64,000 nt of DNA from Botryobacter ruber (GCF_003347595.2 NZ_QCZK02000038.1:1-64000); one strand, 5' to 3'. Counted from the first letter of the stretch, positions 44,622 through 53,855 are shown. The notes: generated from the sequence alone by a model not told the origin. Numbers and translations: made by a program.

Positions 44622-45206
44622 ATGGAAAAAGCTGCAAACATTTTACTGGTACTGGTGCTTACCGCTGGCTTTCTGTTTACCAGCTGTTCTGTTTCGCGGG
44701 AGCAGGAGGTGGAGCATGACTTCAACAACTTCCGGGAGTGGGTAGATACCAAGGCCACGCAGCTGGGTAACCTGACCGAAGAAGACTGGAAGAAGGCCAA
44801 AGAAGATTTCCAGGTCCGGACAAGAGCGCTGGACCGGCGGCAGGACCAGTTTACAGACAGGATAAAAGAAGAATACAAGCAGCTGAAGAACCGTTTCGGT
44901 GAGCTGGATGCGGAATATAACGAGCAGCGGGCGGTAGCCAACTGGCGGAGAGAGCTGCTGGGGGAGTACGCCAACCTTTCGAAAATAAACTCGGCAAATG
45001 TAGTGGCGGCCTATACCCGGTTTATGGAGAGCGTGCGGGAGCGGCACAAGGACTGGTCGGAGCAGGTGTGGGATTTAACAGATGAAGTTTTTGAACAGCT
45101 GAACACCCGGAAAGAAGCCCTGAACGGCGCAGTTGCGACCGAGGACGACGTGAAAATCAAAGCGCTCCAGATGGAGTACAGCACCCTGGAAGCGGCTACA
45201 CCTTAA
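44622..45206 (+). CDS. Lipoprotein, paralogue of the one at 12612
   Basis: A 194-residue lipoprotein: signal MEKAANILLVLVLTAGFLFT then lipobox Cys (SCSVS), followed by long charged helices. Its C-terminal half aligns with the protein at 12612-13253 (WRRELLGEY, SANVVAAYTRFMESV, LNTRKEAL, ALQMEYSTLE). A GTG three codons upstream is possible, but the ATG is used. It does not look like an enzyme and may be a helical envelope-stress protein; function unknown. Confidence 0.78.
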   Translation: MEKAANILLVLVLTAGFLFTSCSVSREQEVEHDFNNFREWVDTKATQLGNLTEEDWKKAKEDFQVRTRALDRRQDQFTDRIKEEYKQLKNRFGELDAEYNEQRAVANWRRELLGEYANLSKINSANVVAAYTRFMESVRERHKDWSEQVWDLTDEVFEQLNTRKEALNGAVATEDDVKIKALQMEYSTLEAATP

Positions 45207-45221
45207 TGACAGCTGCAACTA

Positions 45222-45254
45222 TTCTGCTGCACCTGCCACCATTGCCGCTGCTCC
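45222..45254 (-). repeat. Dispersed GC-rich repeat, copy 16 (minus orientation)
   Basis: TTCTGCTGCA then CCTGCCACCATTGCC then GCTGCTCC, directly after the lipoprotein gene. Confidence 0.75.
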
Positions 45255-45351
45255 TCCTTTACTGGCCGTAACAAGCTGGAAACGTGTAGCAGCCTGTAGC
45301 CCGGACAAACAGCATTACCCGAAAGAAATATGCCACCAAAAAATAATTTCC

Positions 45352-45359
45352 TACTTTTG
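45352..45359 (+). promoter_or_regulatory. -7 element before the metal-resistance operon
   Basis: TACTTTTG matches TAnnTTTG but ends only 5 bp before the ATG at 45365, so the transcript would be almost leaderless or translation starts elsewhere. No clear -33 element. Confidence 0.4.
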
Positions 45360-45364
45360 TAAGT

Positions 45365-45682
45365 ATGAGGTACCTGACCGTCATCTGGGCAATGTTCATT
45401 TTTCTGCTGGCCTGCATCCCCTGCACCGACAGCGCCATGGCAGCGGCCCTGGATAATGACACTGTCGCAGCGGCGGCGCATAACCCGGAAAGTCCGGCCC
45501 ATGCAGATGATTTGTGTTCGCCGCTCTGCGAGTGTAAGTGCTGCGGAGGTACCGTCCTGCTAATCGTCACGCAGACCGTTGCAGAACCGCAGCTGGTTCA
45601 CCGGAACCCGGATAATAGCCTGTACCTTTCTTTCGACATTGCATCTCCCTCTTTTCCGTACTGGCACCCTCCCAGAGCCTGA
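45365..45682 (+). CDS. Small Cys-rich exported protein (DUF6660-like) at the head of the czc operon
   Basis: A 105-residue exported protein with signal MRYLTVIWAMFIFLLACIPC. The central CSPLCECKCCGG cluster suits metal binding, and there are several His residues (HNPESPAHAD). Bacteroidota often carry such a protein (DUF6660, from memory) just before CzcA-type pumps. It could buffer or sense periplasmic metal; this is inferred. It ends 74 bp before czcA in the same direction. Confidence 0.75.
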   Translation: MRYLTVIWAMFIFLLACIPCTDSAMAAALDNDTVAAAAHNPESPAHADDLCSPLCECKCCGGTVLLIVTQTVAEPQLVHRNPDNSLYLSFDIASPSFPYWHPPRA

Positions 45683-45756
45683 CCTGCTTTTTATTTTTCA
45701 ATTAAATTACGCTCTGCTGCACAAACAGGCAGCCGGAGGAGCGTGCGCATGCACTT

Positions 45757-48700
45757 ATGCATGTGGTTTTCCAATCAAACGAAAAGAAGGTGCTCGACAG
45801 AATCATTTATTTTTCCATACACAACAAACTCATCATCGGCATCCTGACGCTGGCGCTGGTGCTCATGGGCATTTATTCGCTGGCGCGGTTGCCCATCGAT
45901 GCCGTTCCCGATATCACCAATAACCAGGTGCAGGTCATGACGACCAGTTCCTCGCTGGCGGCCCAGGAGGTGGAGCGGCTCATTAGTTTTCCCGTAGAGC
46001 AAACCATGTCCACCATTCCGGAGGTGGAGGAGGTGCGGTCTGTTTCCCGTTTCGGCCTTTCGGTCGTTACCATTGTCTTTAAAGATAATGTAGATATATA
46101 CTGGGCGCGCCAGCAGGTGAGCGAGCGGCTGAGCGAGGCAGCCAACAAAATACCGGCAGGCGTGGGCACGCCGGAGATGGCGCCTATCTCCACGGGCCTG
46201 GGCGAAATTTACCAGTACGTGCTGCACCCCAAACCGGGCTACGAAGACAAGTTTACGGCCATGGACCTGCGCACCATCCAGGACTGGATTGTGCGGCGGC
46301 AACTGCTGGGTACGCCCGGTGTGGCTGAAGTCAACAGCTTTGGCGGTTTCCTGAAACAGTATGAAGTCGCCATCGACCCGGACAGGCTGAAGGCCCACAA
46401 CCTGAGCATCAGCCAGGTTCTCACGGCGCTGGAGCGCAACAACCAGAACGCCGGCGGCGCTTACATTGACAAAAAGCCAACCGCCTACACGGTGCGCAGC
46501 GAGGGCCTGATCGAGAGCCTGGATGAAATCGAAAAAGTGGTTGTAGACAATACTGAAAATGGTACGCCGGTCTTTATTTCCGACATCGCGCAGGTGCAGT
46601 TCGGCAACGCCAACCGCTACGGCGCCCTCACCCGCAGCGCCACCGGCGAGGCTGTTGGCGGCATCGTGCTGTTGCTCAAAGGCGAAAATACGAGCCAGGT
46701 AGTGGAGCGGGTAAAAGAGCGGATGGAGCAAATCCGGGGTTCGCTGCCGGAAGGCGTGGAGATAGAAACCTTCCTGGACCGGAGCGAACTGATTGGGCGC
46801 GCCATGGATACCGTCAAGCGCAACCTGATAGAAGGGGCCCTTATCGTGATTTTCGTGCTGGTGCTGTTCCTGGGCAACCTGCGGGCGGGCCTGATTGTGG
46901 CGTCTGTCATCCCGCTCTCCATGCTGTTTGCCTTTATCATGATGAACCTGTTCGTCGTAACAGGCAATCTGATGAGCCTGGGCGCCATCGACTTTGGTAT
47001 TATCGTAGACGGCGCCGTTATTATTGTAGAAGCCACCATGCACCACCTCGTGCGGCAGGGCGACCGGAAGCTAACGCAGGAGCAGATGGACGAGGAGGTG
47101 TACGAAGCGGCCCGGAAAATCCGTACGTCTGCGGCATTCGGCGAAATCATTATCCTGATTGTGTACCTGCCTATCCTGGTGCTCGTGGGCATCGAGGGCA
47201 AAATGTTCCGCCCCATGGCGCTGACCGTTTCCTTTGCCATCCTGGGCGCCTTTCTGCTTTCGCTCACGTATGTGCCCATGATGTCGGCGCTGCTGCTGAG
47301 CAAGAAAACCAGCCACCGTCGCAACATATCCGACCGCATGATGGACTTTTTTCAGCGCCTCTACGACCCTGTCATAAGAGCAGCGCTTAACCTGAAAGCC
47401 GTGGTGCTCGTGGCAGCCCTGGCCCTGTTCGTGCTGAGCCTGGTGCTTTTCTCGCGGATGGGCAGTGAGTTTATTCCAACGCTGGAGGAAGGCGACTTCG
47501 CCCTCGAAACGCGGCTGCTGACCGGCAGCTCCTTATCCGAAACCATTGAGAAAGTGTCGCTGGCCGAACGAATCCTGAAGGAGCGGTTTCCGGAGGTGAA
47601 GGAGGTCATCAGTAAAATAGGCGCAGCCGAAATCCCCACCGACCCCATGCCGGTAGAGTCGGCCGATATTACCATCATCCTGAAAGATAAATCCGAATGG
47701 ACCAGTGCCAGCACGCGGGAGGAAATGGCGGATAAAATAGCGGAGGCGCTGGAGGCCATTCCGGACATCACGTTTGGGATGTCGCAGCCCATCCAGCTGC
47801 GCTCCAACGAGCTGATATCGGGTGTGCGGCAGGATGTGGGTATCAAGATTTTCGGCGAAGATTTGGAGGAGCTTACCCGGCTCTCGGAGCAGGTAGGACG
47901 TGTAGTGGCTACGGTGGCAGGTGCAGAAGACCTTTACCTGGAAAAAGTGGCCGGTCTGCCGCAGATTGTGGTAGATATCAACCGTTCCCAGCTGGCCAAG
48001 TTCGGCCTGGATGTGCAGGCGGTGAACCAGACCATCAACGCGGCTTTTGCCGGTCAGGCCGCCGGGATGGTGTACGAAGGCGACCGCCGGTTTGAGCTGG
48101 TGGTGCGGCTGCAACAGGATGAGCGGCAGGACATTGCCGATGTGCGGCAGCTGTTCGTGGTGGCGCCCAGCGGGCAGCAGGTGCCCTTAGAGCAGCTGGC
48201 GGATGTGGAGTACCGGCTGGGGCCGAACCAGATTCAGCGCGAAGATGCCAAGCGGCGTATCATCGTGGGCTTTAACGTGCGGGGCCGCGATATTGCGAGT
48301 GTGGTGGAGGAGGTACAGGGGAAAATAGACCGGCAGGTGATTTTCCCATCCGGCTACTTCGTGACGTACGGCGGACAGTTCGAGAACCTGCGGGAGGCTC
48401 AGCAGCGCTTGTCGGTGGCGGTACCGGCGGCGCTCGCCCTGATTTTCCTGCTCCTGTTCTTCACCTTCGGCTCTATCCGGCATTCGCTGCTCATTTTTAC
48501 GGCGGTGCCTCTGTCTGCTATCGGTGGAGTGCTGGCGCTGTGGCTGCGCGGGATGCCCTTCAGCATCTCCGCCGGCGTCGGCTTTATCGCCCTGTTCGGG
48601 GTAGCGGTACTCAACGGCATCGTGCTCATTGCCGAGTTCAACCGGCAGCGCCGCGAAACGAACCTGAGCTTGCGCGAAGTGGTGCTGAACAGTACGGCGG

Positions 48701-50172
48701 TGCGGCTGCGCCCGGTGCTCATGACGGCCACGGTGGCCTCGCTGGGCTTCCTGCCGATGGCACTTTCCAACACTGCCGGGGCCGAAGTGCAGAAACCCCT
48801 GGCTACCGTGGTCATCGGCGGGCTCCTTTCCTCCACTTTGCTTACGCTGGTGGTGTTGCCGGTGCTCTTCATTTTGGTGGAAAGCTATTTTACCAACCGG
48901 AAAAAGGGTAGCAGCAGTACCCCCGGCTTCTCCGCAGCAACGCTGCTATCCATTGCCTTTACAGCTGCTTTGGCTTTAGGCGCATCTGCACCTGTACAGG
49001 CGCAGCAGCAGCAGCACGTGCAGGTGTACACGTTGCAGGAGGCAGTACAGCGTGCCCTGAACCAGAACCCGGCAGTAGAAGCCGTGCGGCTGGGGGTAAA
49101 GAAGAGCACCGCCCTCCGCGGCACCTCCTGGGACATCGACAAAACGCAGGTGCAGGTATCTACCGGCAAGCTGGTGACAGGGGAGTATGACACCGACCTG
49201 ACCGTTTCGCAGGCGCTTCCCTTTCCGACAGTCTTTGCCCGGCAGGCCAGCCTGAACCGGGAACTGGTGGAGGTCAGCAAGCTGCGGTTGAACCAGCGGG
49301 AGCGGGAAATAGTCCGGGATGTCAGGCTCAACTATTACGGGCTGGTGTACACGCTGGAGCGGATTAACCTGCTGCGCTACCAGGACAGCCTGTACGCGCA
49401 GTTCCTGCGGGCCGCCGAAGTCCGGCTGCGGACCGGCGAAACCAACCTGCTCGAAAAGGTGACGGCACAGACGCAGTTGTCGGAGGTGCAGAATACAATT
49501 TTCCAGGCCGAGGCCGATAAAGTTGTGTTCCAGGAGCGGCTGCAGGCCTTGCTGGCAACAGACAGTGTGGTGGCTGTAGCAGACACAGTACTGAACCGGC
49601 TGGCCCTGCCAACCCTGACCGACGAAATGCTGGAGCAGAACCCACAGCTCCTGCTGGCGCGCCGGCAGGTGGCGGTACGGCAGGCAGAGGCCAACCTGGA
49701 GCGGGCAAAACTGCTGCCCGAGCTGCGGCTGGGCTATACCAACCGGACCATCGGCGGCCAACATGAGCTGGAAAACTTTCAGCCGGCAGAAGAAGTGGCT
49801 GTTGGTGTGGCGTTCCCGTTGTGGCCAAAGCCGCAACTCAACCGCATCGAAGCGGCCCGCCTGGAGACTGAAGCCGCCCGGAATATGCTGCTGAACACGG
49901 AATACGAGCTGCAGGCCAGCGTGAAGACCGCCTTGCAGCAGGCCCTGAAGCTACAGGCAAGCCTGGCGTATTACGAAACGACAGCACTTCCGCAGGCACA
50001 GCTTATCATCACCCAGGCTACCAAAGCTTACCGGGCCGGTGAAGTGAACTACCAGGATTACCTCCTCAGCCTCAACCGGGCACTCAGTATCCGGACCAAT
50101 TACCTTGAAGTACTCTACAACTACGACCGGGCCGTTATTGAACTTCACTACATCATTCAAACCCAACCATAA
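45757..50172 (+). CDS. czcA: CzcA-type metal efflux RND pump fused to a TolC-like outer-membrane factor
   Basis: A 1471-residue fusion. Residues 1 to about 1045 are a heavy-metal RND pump: LPIDAVPDITNNQVQV, VDIYWARQQVSERL, the TM4 proton-relay motif DFGIIVDGAVIIVEA of divalent-cation (Zn/Co/Cd) pumps, then LEEGDFALETRLL. Near 1055-1080 lies a signal-peptide-like segment (FSAATLLSIAFTAALALG then APVQAQ). Residues 1085-1471 are a TolC/CzcC-like factor (YTLQEAVQRALNQNP, LNYYGLVYTLERINLL, YRAGEVNYQDYLLSLNRAL). Fusions of this kind are known in Bacteroidota. czcB follows after 16 bp. Confidence 0.93.
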   Translation: MHVVFQSNEKKVLDRIIYFSIHNKLIIGILTLALVLMGIYSLARLPIDAVPDITNNQVQVMTTSSSLAAQEVERLISFPVEQTMSTIPEVEEVRSVSRFGLSVVTIVFKDNVDIYWARQQVSERLSEAANKIPAGVGTPEMAPISTGLGEIYQYVLHPKPGYEDKFTAMDLRTIQDWIVRRQLLGTPGVAEVNSFGGFLKQYEVAIDPDRLKAHNLSISQVLTALERNNQNAGGAYIDKKPTAYTVRSEGLIESLDEIEKVVVDNTENGTPVFISDIAQVQFGNANRYGALTRSATGEAVGGIVLLLKGENTSQVVERVKERMEQIRGSLPEGVEIETFLDRSELIGRAMDTVKRNLIEGALIVIFVLVLFLGNLRAGLIVASVIPLSMLFAFIMMNLFVVTGNLMSLGAIDFGIIVDGAVIIVEATMHHLVRQGDRKLTQEQMDEEVYEAARKIRTSAAFGEIIILIVYLPILVLVGIEGKMFRPMALTVSFAILGAFLLSLTYVPMMSALLLSKKTSHRRNISDRMMDFFQRLYDPVIRAALNLKAVVLVAALALFVLSLVLFSRMGSEFIPTLEEGDFALETRLLTGSSLSETIEKVSLAERILKERFPEVKEVISKIGAAEIPTDPMPVESADITIILKDKSEWTSASTREEMADKIAEALEAIPDITFGMSQPIQLRSNELISGVRQDVGIKIFGEDLEELTRLSEQVGRVVATVAGAEDLYLEKVAGLPQIVVDINRSQLAKFGLDVQAVNQTINAAFAGQAAGMVYEGDRRFELVVRLQQDERQDIADVRQLFVVAPSGQQVPLEQLADVEYRLGPNQIQREDAKRRIIVGFNVRGRDIASVVEEVQGKIDRQVIFPSGYFVTYGGQFENLREAQQRLSVAVPAALALIFLLLFFTFGSIRHSLLIFTAVPLSAIGGVLALWLRGMPFSISAGVGFIALFGVAVLNGIVLIAEFNRQRRETNLSLREVVLNSTAVRLRPVLMTATVASLGFLPMALSNTAGAEVQKPLATVVIGGLLSSTLLTLVVLPVLFILVESYFTNRKKGSSSTPGFSAATLLSIAFTAALALGASAPVQAQQQQHVQVYTLQEAVQRALNQNPAVEAVRLGVKKSTALRGTSWDIDKTQVQVSTGKLVTGEYDTDLTVSQALPFPTVFARQASLNRELVEVSKLRLNQREREIVRDVRLNYYGLVYTLERINLLRYQDSLYAQFLRAAEVRLRTGETNLLEKVTAQTQLSEVQNTIFQAEADKVVFQERLQALLATDSVVAVADTVLNRLALPTLTDEMLEQNPQLLLARRQVAVRQAEANLERAKLLPELRLGYTNRTIGGQHELENFQPAEEVAVGVAFPLWPKPQLNRIEAARLETEAARNMLLNTEYELQASVKTALQQALKLQASLAYYETTALPQAQLIITQATKAYRAGEVNYQDYLLSLNRALSIRTNYLEVLYNYDRAVIELHYIIQTQP

Positions 50173-50188
50173 GTAACATTCATCCGAT

Positions 50189-51382
50189 ATGAAAAGGATT
50201 TTAAACATACATGTATTCTACCTCCTGGGCCTCCTGTTGTGCTTTTCCTGCAGCCAAGAGACAGAACCCGCAGAAGAACCAGCAGAGGAACATCAGGAAG
50301 AAGCACCTTCGGATGTGGCAGAACTGACTGCGGAGCAGTACCAGGTGGCGGGCATCGAGTTAGGAAAACCGGAAATGCGCAACCTGAGCAGCACCCTCCG
50401 CGTGACAGGCCACCTGGACCTGCCCCCGCAGAACATGGCATCGGTAAGTGCGCCGCTTGGCGGCTTTGTGAAGAGCACGGAGTTACTGGAAGGCATGCGG
50501 GTGAAGAAGGGGCAGCTGATTGCCAGAATCGAAAATCCCGAATTTGTAGCCATGCAGCAGGAGTACCTGGAGGCAAAGAGCCACCTCGATTACCTGGAGC
50601 TGGAATACCAGCGGCAGAAGGAGCTGGCGGAGGAGCAGGTAACGGCAGCCAAAACGTTTCAGAAAGCGACGGCAGAATACCGGGCCGCAAAGGCGCAGGT
50701 GGAGGCGCTGGAGGAACGGCTGCGGCTTATCGGGGCCAATCCGCGCGCCATCCGGACAAGCAGCATCAGCCGCATTCTTCCCCTTTATGCGCCCATTGAT
50801 GGCTACGTCACCTACATCAATGCCAACATCGGCCAGTACGTAAACCCGTCCGACGTACTGTTCCGCATCGCAGACACCGACCACCTGCACGTAGAGCTGA
50901 CGGTTTTCGAGAAAGACATAGCCGCCCTGCACAAAGGGCAGCTGGTGCATTACAGCCTGCCAAACGAAAAAACAGCGAATCACAAAGCCACTATCTACCT
51001 CATCGGGAAAGAAATCAGCCCCGAGCGGACGGTGCGGGTGCACGCGCACATGGCCGAGGAAGACAAAGACCTGGTGCCCGGCATGTACGTGCAGGCCCAC
51101 GTGGTGCTCGACGGGCAGCAGGTGCCGGCACTACCAAGGGAGGCCGTTGTGCAGGATGCCGGCAGCGATTTCGTTTTTCTGTACACCGGCGAAGAAAAAG
51201 AGGGCGAGCGGCTGGTGAAGAAATTCCGGATGGTGCCCGTGGAGAAGGGCGTGGAAGAAGGCGGCTACGTGCAGGTAGCGCTTCCTGCTGCCGTCGATAC
51301 CGCTGCTGCCAATTTTGTTACCAAAGGCGCCTACTCGCTGCTGGCCAAGATGCGGAACACGGAAGAGGATGACCTTCATTAA
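50189..51382 (+). CDS. czcB: CzcB-type periplasmic adaptor lipoprotein
   Basis: Membrane fusion protein linking the CzcA pump to its outer-membrane part. It has 397 residues: lipoprotein signal with LLLCFSC, an acidic Glu-rich linker that could bind metal, a lipoyl half-motif (SVSAPLGGFVKSTEL, GMRVKKGQLIARIENPE), an alpha-hairpin (about 120-190), a second lipoyl half (YAPIDGYVTYIN), and beta-barrel and membrane-proximal domains. It is the last gene of the operon; a stem-loop with a T-run lies at 51615-51660. Confidence 0.92.
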   Translation: MKRILNIHVFYLLGLLLCFSCSQETEPAEEPAEEHQEEAPSDVAELTAEQYQVAGIELGKPEMRNLSSTLRVTGHLDLPPQNMASVSAPLGGFVKSTELLEGMRVKKGQLIARIENPEFVAMQQEYLEAKSHLDYLELEYQRQKELAEEQVTAAKTFQKATAEYRAAKAQVEALEERLRLIGANPRAIRTSSISRILPLYAPIDGYVTYINANIGQYVNPSDVLFRIADTDHLHVELTVFEKDIAALHKGQLVHYSLPNEKTANHKATIYLIGKEISPERTVRVHAHMAEEDKDLVPGMYVQAHVVLDGQQVPALPREAVVQDAGSDFVFLYTGEEKEGERLVKKFRMVPVEKGVEEGGYVQVALPAAVDTAAANFVTKGAYSLLAKMRNTEEDDLH

Positions 51383-51468
51383 ACAGGAAGGCAGGAAGTA
51401 GTGCAACAACTAATATCTTCCGGACTGGGTAAAACAGTAAAAGCTTCCTGTTGACGTTGCTCTCTGCT

Positions 51469-51599
51469 GTTCAGGACATCTGTGTCCTGAACTACATCTG
51501 TTGCGGACGTCCGCGTCCGTGTTACCCGGCAGGCAGCTACTGGTACAGGGGGGCATGGATGTCCCCAGCAGATAGCTTTCGGACACAGATGTCCGAAAG
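51469..51599. repeat. Cluster of short REP-like palindromes
   Basis: Four hairpins in 130 bp of the 448-bp non-coding gap after czcB: 51469-51492 (perfect 10-bp stem, TCTG loop), 51504-51519 (CGGACG-TCCG-CGTCCG), 51548-51566 (G-U containing) and 51576-51599 (perfect 10-bp stem, CAGA loop). The first and last share a GGACA/TGTCC core, also at 53941-53954. No gene is here. Confidence 0.75.
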
Positions 51600-51614
51600 A
51601 GCAGTAAAAATGTT

Positions 51615-51660
51615 CTGCTTCAAGTTTAGCGCAGCATAACTTGAAGCAGTTTTTCTCTTT
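51615..51660 (+). terminator. Stem-loop with T-run after the czc operon
   Basis: CTGCTTCAAGTT (51615-51626) pairs perfectly with 51638-51649, then TTTTTCTCTTTTT. The stem sequence is shared with the palindromes at 58640-58772, so a repeat seems to serve as terminator. Confidence 0.65.
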
Positions 51661-51707
51661 TTGAAGAGCTAAGGCAATGGTCGCAGCTGCAGACAGTATT
51701 TTGTGCG

Positions 51708-51797
51708 CTGGTGCGAGCTTGTAGCTCGTACTGTTATAATGCTGCTGTATTCTATAAAAGAAAAATAAATGAGGTACGAGCTACAAGCTCGCACCAG
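51708..51797. repeat. 24-bp perfect inverted repeat upstream of the P-type ATPase
   Basis: Arms 51708-51731 and 51774-51797 are exact reverse complements, 42 bp apart. Each arm also holds a smaller dyad (CGAGCTTGTAGCTCG). The right arm ends 33 bp before the ATPase ATG, so in the transcript it would form a leader hairpin. Confidence 0.8.
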
Positions 51798-51830
51798 CTG
51801 GTATGAGAGCTCTTGCCGAAAAACCCCTTA

Positions 51831-53855
51831 ATGATGAAGAAACGCGAAAACGAAAATATAGAAGAAGACTTCAAGCCGCTGGAGATAACCTCTCCCAGAA
51901 CAGCGGAGGCGCCGGGGCCGAATGTAGGAGCCGAATGCTGCTCCATCGACGGCAAAACAAAACAGCCCGGAGCCGATGACCACGACCATGCCGAGCATGA
52001 AGCGGAAGCGTCGTATGTGCCCACTGCCATCAGCTTGTTCCTGCTGCTGGGCGGCCTCCTGCTCGACTTCCTCGACACGCCCTGGTTTACGGGTTATGTG
52101 CGGCTACTGACCTTTGGCATCGCCTATGTGCTGGTGGGCTGGCGGGTGGTGTGGCATGCGATCCGGAGTTTGCGGAGCAGCTTCTTTAATGAATTTTTCC
52201 TGATGAGCATGGCCACGCTGGGCGCCTTTTACATTGGCGAGTATGCCGAGGGGGTTGCGGTGATGCTGTTTTACGTGATTGGGGAGCATTTCCAGGAGGC
52301 GGCGGTGCTGCGTTCGCGGCGGTCTATCAAAGCGCTGATCGACAACCGGCCCGACGAGGTGGGGCTGGTAACGGCGCAGGGAATTACCACCGTGAAGGCC
52401 AAAGAGGTGCAGGTAGGCGATGTGGTGCAGGTAAAGGCAGGGGAGAAGGTGGCGCTGGACGGGGAACTGCTTTCGGAGCGGGCATCCTTTAACACGGCAG
52501 CGCTTACCGGCGAGTCGAAACCCGACACCAAAACTCAGGGCGAAAAAGTGCTGGCGGGCATGCTGAACCTGGAGCGGGTTATCGAGCTGAAGGTAACAGC
52601 TGCCTACGAGAACAGCGCGCTGTCTAAAATACTGCAGCTGGTAGAGGAGGCGGGGAGCCGCAAAGCCAAAACGCAGCTGTTCATCACCCGCTTTGCCAAA
52701 GTGTACACGCCCATCGTGTTCTTCCTGGCGCTGGGGCTCGTATTTATCCCGTTCTTTTTTGTGGAAACCTATGACTTTGACCAGTGGCTGTACCGGGCGC
52801 TTATTTTCCTGGTGATTTCCTGCCCCTGTGCGCTGGTTATCTCTATTCCGCTGGGCTACTTCGGCGGTATCGGGGCGGCTTCGCGCAACGGGCTATTGTT
52901 TAAAGGCTCCAACTTCCTGGACCTGATGACGCAGGTAGACACGGTGGTAATGGACAAAACCGGCACCCTGACCGAAGGCGTTTTCGACGTGCAGCAGGTA
53001 GAAACGGTGCTGCCGGATAAGGAGTGGTTTATGGCAGCTGTTGCCGCCCTCGAAAGCAAGTCCACGCACCCGATAGCAGAGGCTGTGGTGAGAGCAGCAG
53101 GAGAATCTTTTCAGCGGTTTTCGGTTGGCGAGGTAGCGGAAATTTCCGGTCACGGCCTCAAAGGAACCGTCGACGGCAGGCAACTGCTGGTAGGAAACGG
53201 GCGGCTGCTGGAGAAATTCAACGTGTCCTACGACGCGAAACTGAAGGAAATTGTAGAAACCATTGTGCTGGTGGCGGTAGACGGGCAGTATGCCGGCTAC
53301 ATCACGATTGCCGATAAAACCAAAGCCGATGCGCCCCAGGCCGTGCAGCGGATGCGGGCGCTGGGCGTGAAAAAGCTCGTGATGCTCTCCGGTGACAAGG
53401 ACACGATTGTGCAGAAAGTGGCGGGCGAGCTGCAACTCGACGAGGCATACGGCGGGCTGCTGCCGCAGGACAAGGTAGCGCAGGTAGAGAAACTGAAAGC
53501 AGAAGGCCGGACCGTGGCTTTCGTGGGTGACGGCATAAACGATGCCCCCGTCATCACCCTGGCCGATGTGGGCATGGCGATGGGCGCCCTCGGCTCAGAC
53601 GCCGCTATCGAAACGGCAGACGTGGTGATTCAGACAGACCATCCTTCCAAAATTGCCACCGCCATCAACGTCGGGAAGAAGACAAAGCAGGTGGTGTGGC
53701 AGAACATTGCCCTGGCCTTCGGCGTGAAAGCCATTGTGCTGCTCTTAGGCGCTGGCGGACTGGCTACGATGTGGGAGGCTGTGTTCGCCGATGTAGGCGT
53801 GGCTTTCCTGGCTATCCTCAACGCTGTTCGGATTCAGCGGATGGATTTTGATTGA
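51831..53855 (+). CDS. Heavy-metal P1B-type ATPase (Zn/Cd/Co exporter type)
   Basis: A 674-residue ion-pumping ATPase of the inner membrane. The N-terminal metal domain is reduced to a Cys/His-rich stretch (GAECCSIDG then DDHDHAEHEAE) instead of a ferredoxin-like HMA fold. Catalytic signatures: ALTGESKPDT, membrane CPC in ISCPCALVIS, DKTGTLTEG with the phospho-Asp, STHPIAEA (HP motif) and GDGINDAPVI. The CPC plus the late segment KAIVLLLGAGG suits divalent Zn/Cd/Co/Pb rather than copper. ATG 51831 is used in place of an upstream TTG. Confidence 0.93.
   Translation: MMKKRENENIEEDFKPLEITSPRTAEAPGPNVGAECCSIDGKTKQPGADDHDHAEHEAEASYVPTAISLFLLLGGLLLDFLDTPWFTGYVRLLTFGIAYVLVGWRVVWHAIRSLRSSFFNEFFLMSMATLGAFYIGEYAEGVAVMLFYVIGEHFQEAAVLRSRRSIKALIDNRPDEVGLVTAQGITTVKAKEVQVGDVVQVKAGEKVALDGELLSERASFNTAALTGESKPDTKTQGEKVLAGMLNLERVIELKVTAAYENSALSKILQLVEEAGSRKAKTQLFITRFAKVYTPIVFFLALGLVFIPFFFVETYDFDQWLYRALIFLVISCPCALVISIPLGYFGGIGAASRNGLLFKGSNFLDLMTQVDTVVMDKTGTLTEGVFDVQQVETVLPDKEWFMAAVAALESKSTHPIAEAVVRAAGESFQRFSVGEVAEISGHGLKGTVDGRQLLVGNGRLLEKFNVSYDAKLKEIVETIVLVAVDGQYAGYITIADKTKADAPQAVQRMRALGVKKLVMLSGDKDTIVQKVAGELQLDEAYGGLLPQDKVAQVEKLKAEGRTVAFVGDGINDAPVITLADVGMAMGALGSDAAIETADVVIQTDHPSKIATAINVGKKTKQVVWQNIALAFGVKAIVLLLGAGGLATMWEAVFADVGVAFLAILNAVRIQRMDFD

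Noticed and set aside
45775..47046. Minus-strand open frame of 423 codons opposite czcA
   Set aside because: Composition effect of GC-rich third positions; the plus-strand CzcA reading is certain.
47917..47945. Repeat-like stretch inside czcA (GGTGGCAGGTGCAG)
   Set aside because: It encodes VATVAGAEDL in a conserved position of the pump, so ordinary coding sequence explains it; the same holds for 13975-14000 and 53083-53105.
48976..49836. Minus-strand open frame of 286 codons in the TolC part of the fusion
   Set aside because: Leu/Gln-rich antisense shadow of a coding helical region.
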